From Nitrosomonas sp. (lineage in GTDB: Bacteria; Pseudomonadota; Gammaproteobacteria; Burkholderiales; Nitrosomonadaceae): a DNA stretch of 48,485 nucleotides. The notes beneath the pieces are model-generated. The model did no database searches. It was not told the origin of the DNA and saw nothing but the letters and a program-made list of their open reading frames with translations. The stretch spans positions 1-48,485 of the forward strand of contig JAGOKN010000011.1 of NCBI GenBank assembly GCA_017994575.1. The letters are read 5' to 3'. Below, in pieces: positions 45,081-48,485 of this stretch. The position numbers were made by a program, and so were the translations under genes. Positions within the stretch are counted from its first letter, which is position 1; the number at the start of each line of letters is the position of its first letter.

Positions 45081-45662
45081 ATGAATATGCATTTTCTAAA
45101 TCGACTATTCAGACCTCCTGACGACTTTTTAAAGCGAAGCGTTGGTCATTGCTTATTGGTTTTCTGGCTGAGTTTCGGTGTGCCCATTGTTCAGCCGGTG
45201 GCCATGGCTGATGATATGCTGGAATATCAAGTCAAGGCGGCATTCATTTATAACTTTATTGTCTTTACGCAATGGCCTGACAATACGAGTGAGACCATCC
45301 AACTGTGTGTTTATGGGGAAGATTATTTCAAGCACGAACTCGATAAGTTACATAATAGATCTGTTGGTAAGCGCCATATTCGAGTGGCGCGTGTCCAAAG
45401 CGCCGAGAAGTTAACTCAGTGCCAGGTAATATTTTTCTCAAAATCAGTGAGTAACAACCTATCAAGCACTTTGATTGATTTACAAGATAAATCAATTCTT
45501 ACCTTAGCGGATAGTCCCAATGCGATATCCCAAGGCATTGTCATTAATATGAGCGTTCTCAATGAGAAGATCGTTTTTGAAATCAACTTGGCGGCAGCGC
45601 GCAAGTCGGGATTGGATATCAGTTCGAAACTATTGCAATTGGCGGTCAAAGTGCATCAATAG
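45081..45662 (+). CDS. YfiR-like (DUF4154) periplasmic protein
   Basis: A 193-residue protein with a signal peptide (GHCLLVFWLSFGVPIVQPVAMA). The mature part shows the YfiR pattern: LEYQVKAAFIYNFIVFTQWPD, IQLCVYGEDYF, LTQCQVIFFSKSV, ILTLADSPNAISQGIVINM and EINLAAARKSGLDISSKLLQLAVKV. In Pseudomonas, YfiR represses the diguanylate cyclase YfiN from the periplasm. Here no cyclase or kinase follows; IS5 debris starts 136 bp downstream. GAGGAT precedes the ATG. It is the last gene of the TonB-receptor operon. Confidence 0.85.
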   Translation: MNMHFLNRLFRPPDDFLKRSVGHCLLVFWLSFGVPIVQPVAMADDMLEYQVKAAFIYNFIVFTQWPDNTSETIQLCVYGEDYFKHELDKLHNRSVGKRHIRVARVQSAEKLTQCQVIFFSKSVSNNLSSTLIDLQDKSILTLADSPNAISQGIVINMSVLNEKIVFEINLAAARKSGLDISSKLLQLAVKVHQ

Positions 45663-45797
45663 CGAATATTCGATGCAGCGATCAACGGTGTTGATCTCAT
45701 CAGAATGGTAGGGTACGTTACAATCGATAGGGAACTGACATTGAAATCAGGTGGAATATCATTCCTGCCTTGAAGGGTTTAATTTTTGAGTGTAATT

Positions 45798-45907
45798 GAG
45801 ATCTCTGCATAACTGTGTTTTTGAGCTTTTCTGTTTATTTCCATCATAATTAAATCAAATGCTTACAGAGCTAACACATTCGATAAAGCCAGCTATGCAG
45901 AGGTCTC
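45798..45907. repeat. 110-bp MITE, copy 2
   Basis: Same length as 23949-24058 with 7 differences, including the inverted termini GAGATCTCTGCATAACTG and the CAGAGGTCTC right end. Its right end abuts an IS5 transposase tail directly. Confidence 0.75.
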
Positions 45908-46122
45908 TGATCACAAAAGCCCGTTATGTGGTAGAGCGCACCTTTGGCAGCCAAGTACGTTGGTTCAATGGCAAAATTGTACGTTACCGCGGCCTAACCA
46001 AAGCACATGCATGGCACAGTCTACTGGCGATGGCGTATAACTTGAAAAGACTATCCAAACTCTTTTGCCAACAGTCGAATAATCACGTAAACACAGGGAT
46101 ATTGCGCCCTTTCAACCGGTAA
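45859..46122 (+). pseudogene. IS5-family transposase C-terminal remnant
   Basis: The frame opens within the MITE (MLTELTHSIKPAMQR) and then reads LITKARYVVERTFGSQVRWFNGKIVRYRGLTKAHAWHSLLAMAYNLKRLSKLF. This is the last 55 or so residues of an IS5-family transposase, including the E of the DDE triad (VVERTFG). The N-terminal and central parts are absent. Non-functional. Confidence 0.75.
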
Positions 46123-46248
46123 TAATCGGTTTGGCGTGATTCTTCCTGGATCATTTGCGGAAAAAGGGCTAAAAAATACCCGACCACTTACAAAAAATCC
46201 TAAATTGCGATAAGGTGAAAAATTTACGTGATTTTGCAAAGACCTCCC
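45898..46248 (+). mobile_element. IS5-family right-end remnant
   Basis: The transposase tail continues through about 120 bp of non-coding sequence to a right terminus TTTTGCAAAGACCTC at about 46234-46248. The left end has been replaced by the 110-bp MITE. It sits between yfiR and the oprP-like porin gene, whose stop is only 7 bp further. Confidence 0.6.
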
Positions 46249-46254
46249 AGTAGC

Positions 46255-47940
46255 TTAGAAATCTACCTGAACGCGTGTCAAGAAAGAAGTAATATTGGCA
46301 TCATGAAAACCTTGGCTGCGATCATTTGCAATAGGCTCTCCTGCTGCGTTGTAGTTGACGACACCAGCTGTGTTGAGATTCAACACATGATTAACATTAG
46401 TCATTACGCGAACATGTGTATGCGGATACCAGTTTAATGCAAACCGAATCATGTCGGCTTCACCGCCGCGAATTTTCCCGTTATTCATGTTGAGGTAGTC
46501 ATAACCGACAGCGAATTCCCAAGCACCTAAGCCAGTTCCATTCCAGTGAAAAGATTTATTGGGAACAATTCTATTCCATGCACCATTTCTAACATGATAA
46601 GCGCGGGACTCGCCGGTTAAAAAATAGCTTAAATAGCCATAGTAGCCAGTGAGATGTTCGCCACTATAATTCAATCCATTGATATTGGTGCGTAAATACT
46701 CTGCTTGTGCTGAGAATGGGCCATATACTAACGCTGTTTCAGCACCATATCGATCATAGCTATCGATTCTGCGTGCATCAGGTGAATCACTGGAGCCCGA
46801 AGTCAGGTTGCCTGTATTTAGCACGTTGGTGCGATCAACGTTTGTTCCGAGGAAGCCGACAAACGACATGCCACCAGAATTTTGACCCGCAGTTGCATTG
46901 GCTTGAGAGAACGTACCATCAGCCCGGTATTGATTATTGACGGTAGTATGACCTGCTGAAACACCGAAGTGCCAGAATTTTGTTTCATCAATCATCCATG
47001 GTCTACCGGAGATGCGTCCGATACCTTGCCAGCCGATATCGCCAGAACCATTATTGCGGCTTTGGTTGCCATTGGCGTTAACCGAGCTGACTGACTGACC
47101 AAATCCACCCACCGGTTCGGTTTGGAAAGCCAATCCTGTTTGCCATCGAGGAACCGCATAATTGATCCCGATACCTGTTTTGTAAGTATTGGGGTTATCT
47201 ACAAAAGTGTTGACGGACATATGACGTTCGATGAACGTATAGAAACGGTTGCTGGTGGCTTCTTCCAAACTGAAAGGTTCCTTGAACGAGCCAATTTTTA
47301 ATGAAAGCGGACTGTCAAAGTTATAGCGAATAAAGGCGTCCGTTATACCGGCAGCAACGGTACCCGCACCACGGCTAAAGTCGTATTCAAATTTATAGTC
47401 CCAGTTCTTGTAGAATGAGCCTTCGACACCAAGGCGAGCACGGCGAATGTTGGCGCCACTATTTAATTCATTGGGTAAATGTGCGCCGGTTGCCGGTAAC
47501 ACTTCATTGATGACATTTGCTTGAGAGTCAATTTGAATCCGTCCGTCAAGGGATGCAGTGAAATTTCCATCTTTGGATTCGTAGTGTAAACCTGGAACTG
47601 GCTTCATTTTAACTTTTTCGGCTTGCTTAACGCGCTCTTCCAGTGCTTCAATTTTGCTGGCTTTTAATTGCAGATCTTCGCGAATGGTATTTAATTCAGT
47701 CGAGTTGGCAATAGGCTGCGGTACGACGGGAATAGTTTGCGCGTTGGAATCTGCGGTTTCTTTTTTAGCAGATGTTTTATCAGATTTTTCGAATGTGCCC
47801 ATATGCACCCTACCAGGCCCTGGTTCAGCAAAAATTTGCTTGGTTTTGGTATCAACATAGAGATCCAACGCATAAGCGCTGGATAGGGTGAGTGCATTTG
47901 TAGCAGCGACAACCGCCCAAGTAAGTCTGAATAATTTCAT
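46255..47940 (-). CDS. Phosphate-selective porin (OprP/OprO family)
   Basis: A 561-residue outer-membrane porin. Signal peptide KLFRLTWAVVAATNALTLSSAYA, then a lysine-rich region and a predicted coiled coil (REDLQLKASKIEALEERVKQAEKV, about 88-111), typical of this family. The barrel starts PGLHYESKDGNFTASLDGRIQIDSQ, with INSGANIRRARLGVEGSFYKNWDYKFEYDFSRG and FIRYNFDSPLSLKIGSFKEPFSLEEATSNRFYTFIERH, the classical Porin_O_P core, and ends in LTRVQVDF. It would admit phosphate or pyrophosphate. A Pho box with a well-placed -10 precedes it, supporting phosphate control. The 3' end is 7 bp from an IS5 end. Confidence 0.88.
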   Translation of the reverse strand: MKLFRLTWAVVAATNALTLSSAYALDLYVDTKTKQIFAEPGPGRVHMGTFEKSDKTSAKKETADSNAQTIPVVPQPIANSTELNTIREDLQLKASKIEALEERVKQAEKVKMKPVPGLHYESKDGNFTASLDGRIQIDSQANVINEVLPATGAHLPNELNSGANIRRARLGVEGSFYKNWDYKFEYDFSRGAGTVAAGITDAFIRYNFDSPLSLKIGSFKEPFSLEEATSNRFYTFIERHMSVNTFVDNPNTYKTGIGINYAVPRWQTGLAFQTEPVGGFGQSVSSVNANGNQSRNNGSGDIGWQGIGRISGRPWMIDETKFWHFGVSAGHTTVNNQYRADGTFSQANATAGQNSGGMSFVGFLGTNVDRTNVLNTGNLTSGSSDSPDARRIDSYDRYGAETALVYGPFSAQAEYLRTNINGLNYSGEHLTGYYGYLSYFLTGESRAYHVRNGAWNRIVPNKSFHWNGTGLGAWEFAVGYDYLNMNNGKIRGGEADMIRFALNWYPHTHVRVMTNVNHVLNLNTAGVVNYNAAGEPIANDRSQGFHDANITSFLTRVQVDF

Positions 47941-47991
47941 GGTCTATTTTTGATCCAGGGATTAGAAAGTAAGCGATTTAAGATGGCGATC

Positions 47992-48025
47992 TTTATATAA
48001 TAGAAATGTTACAGTTTTATGACAG
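47992..48025 (-). promoter_or_regulatory. Pho box and -10 of the oprP-like gene
   Basis: On the minus strand CTGTCAT-AAAA-CTGTAAC (48025-48008) matches the PhoB consensus in all but one of the key positions. Exactly 10 bp downstream is TATAAA (47997-47992) as -10. The start codon is at 47940. Confidence 0.85.
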
Positions 48026-48126
48026 ACGTATATTTGATACACGGATGGGTGATGTATTTCTGATTTAGGCAGTCATCTATGGATAGACTAACTATCTGTA
48101 ATCGAATTTATTTATTTCCAGAACAT

Positions 48127-48165
48127 AAAAAATACTGTTCTGAATCTAAAAATGCAGTATTTTTT
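48127..48165. terminator. Hairpin in the amoC upstream region
   Basis: AAAAAATACTG (48127-48137) pairs with CAGTATTTTTT (48155-48165) around a 17-nt loop. The A and T runs at both edges make it a possible bidirectional terminator or attenuator. It lies about 150 bp before amoC and may insulate it from the divergent porin promoter. Confidence 0.5.
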
Positions 48166-48230
48166 CCGTATGGAGTTGGTCTTTATTGATTTTCTGAATT
48201 GATGGGAACTTTCCTCGAGGAAGTGTCTGT

Positions 48231-48287
48231 CTAATAAATAGTGTTTAGTTAGCGGCTGTTTTCTATACTAAACACTTGTTCTATTAG
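48231..48287 (+). promoter_or_regulatory. Structured amoC leader hairpin
   Basis: CTAATA (48231) pairs with TATTAG (48282-48287), and AGTGTTTAGT (48240-48249) pairs with ACTAAACACT (48267-48276), giving a two-part stem 18 bp before the ribosome site. A separate palindrome TTCCTCGAGGAA lies at 48211-48222. These are likely leader-RNA or operator elements of the amoCAB transcript. Confidence 0.6.
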
Positions 48288-48317
48288 CTAACATAATAAT
48301 TAATAGGAGGTAACAAA

Positions 48318-48485
48318 ATGGCAACAACCTATGGCACAACGAGCGCGAGTTCGAGCGATAACTACGACATGTCGCTGTGGTACGATTCGAAGTACTACAA
48401 ACTGGGCATGGCGACCATGCTGCTGGTAGCGATATTTTGGATCTGGTATCAAAGGACATTTGCATACTCACACGGTATGGATTCG
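48318..48485 (+). CDS. amoC: Ammonia monooxygenase subunit C (partial)
   Basis: The window ends after 56 codons. It starts [13 protein letters not shown] and continues [18 protein letters not shown], then the first membrane helix [23 protein letters not shown], matching AmoC of Nitrosomonas. AmoC is a membrane subunit of the copper enzyme oxidising ammonia to hydroxylamine. A strong AGGAGG precedes the ATG at 48318. The rest of amoC, and presumably amoA and amoB, lie beyond the window. Confidence 0.95.
   Translation, partial: MATTYGTTSASSSDNYDMSLWYDSKYYKLGMATMLLVAIFWIWYQRTFAYSHGMDS

Noticed and set aside
1-48485. tRNA, rRNA, CRISPR arrays, replication origin
   Set aside because: No cloverleaf with a T-loop GTTCGA pattern, no rRNA segments, no regularly spaced repeats and no DnaA-box cluster were recognised by eye.

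Overview
The window is betaproteobacterial and almost certainly from a Nitrosomonas-type ammonia oxidiser. Its last 168 bases are the start of amoC, closely matching the AmoC N-terminus I know from that genus. The rest is ordinary chromosome (purL, nnr, pst, RND efflux) broken by several decayed insertion sequences.

Layout. 0-2 kb: the end of an IS that truncates a large SdrD-like adhesin gene. 2.3-13.9 kb: a ROK sugar kinase, a 152-bp MITE-like repeat, the NAD(P)HX repair enzyme divergent from purL, then a ChaN-family lipoprotein, an M1-like metallopeptidase and a DUF2130 protein. 14-16.4 kb: a PhoX-like secreted protein, a strong hairpin terminator and a PEP-CTERM protein. 16.5-23.1 kb: an IS3 remnant followed by a marR-RND tripartite efflux operon with overlapping genes. 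23.2-27.9 kb: a repeat-rich stretch with a 110-bp MITE, two direct copies of a broken IS5-type element flanking an MCP gene, and an IS200-type element with a nonsense mutation.

27.9-34.7 kb is the most interesting part. A minus-strand operon encodes an alginate-export-type porin and two c-type cytochromes (two and three hemes). Beside it are a periplasmic EF-hand protein and a divergent sigma-54 activator (PAS, AAA+, Fis). Both the porin operon and the EF-hand gene have a GG-N10-GC sigma-54 promoter. Upstream of each lies the same dyad, TCRCAA-N4-TTGTGA, and in both cases its centre is exactly 93 bp from the -24 GG. This reads as a compact two-promoter regulon controlled by the neighbouring activator; its inducer and physiological role are unknown.

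35-40.5 kb: pstSCAB with a Pho box, a universal stress protein and a DUF4126 membrane protein. 40.9-45.7 kb: two tandem paralogous TonB-dependent receptors and a YfiR-like periplasmic protein, with the usual downstream kinase or cyclase missing and IS debris in its place. 45.8-46.25 kb: a second copy of the 110-bp MITE joined to an IS5 transposase tail. 46.3-47.9 kb: an OprP/OprO-like phosphate porin with its own Pho box, spaced from its -10 exactly as at pstS. 48.3 kb: amoC, behind a structured leader.

No tRNA, rRNA, CRISPR array or replication origin was recognised.
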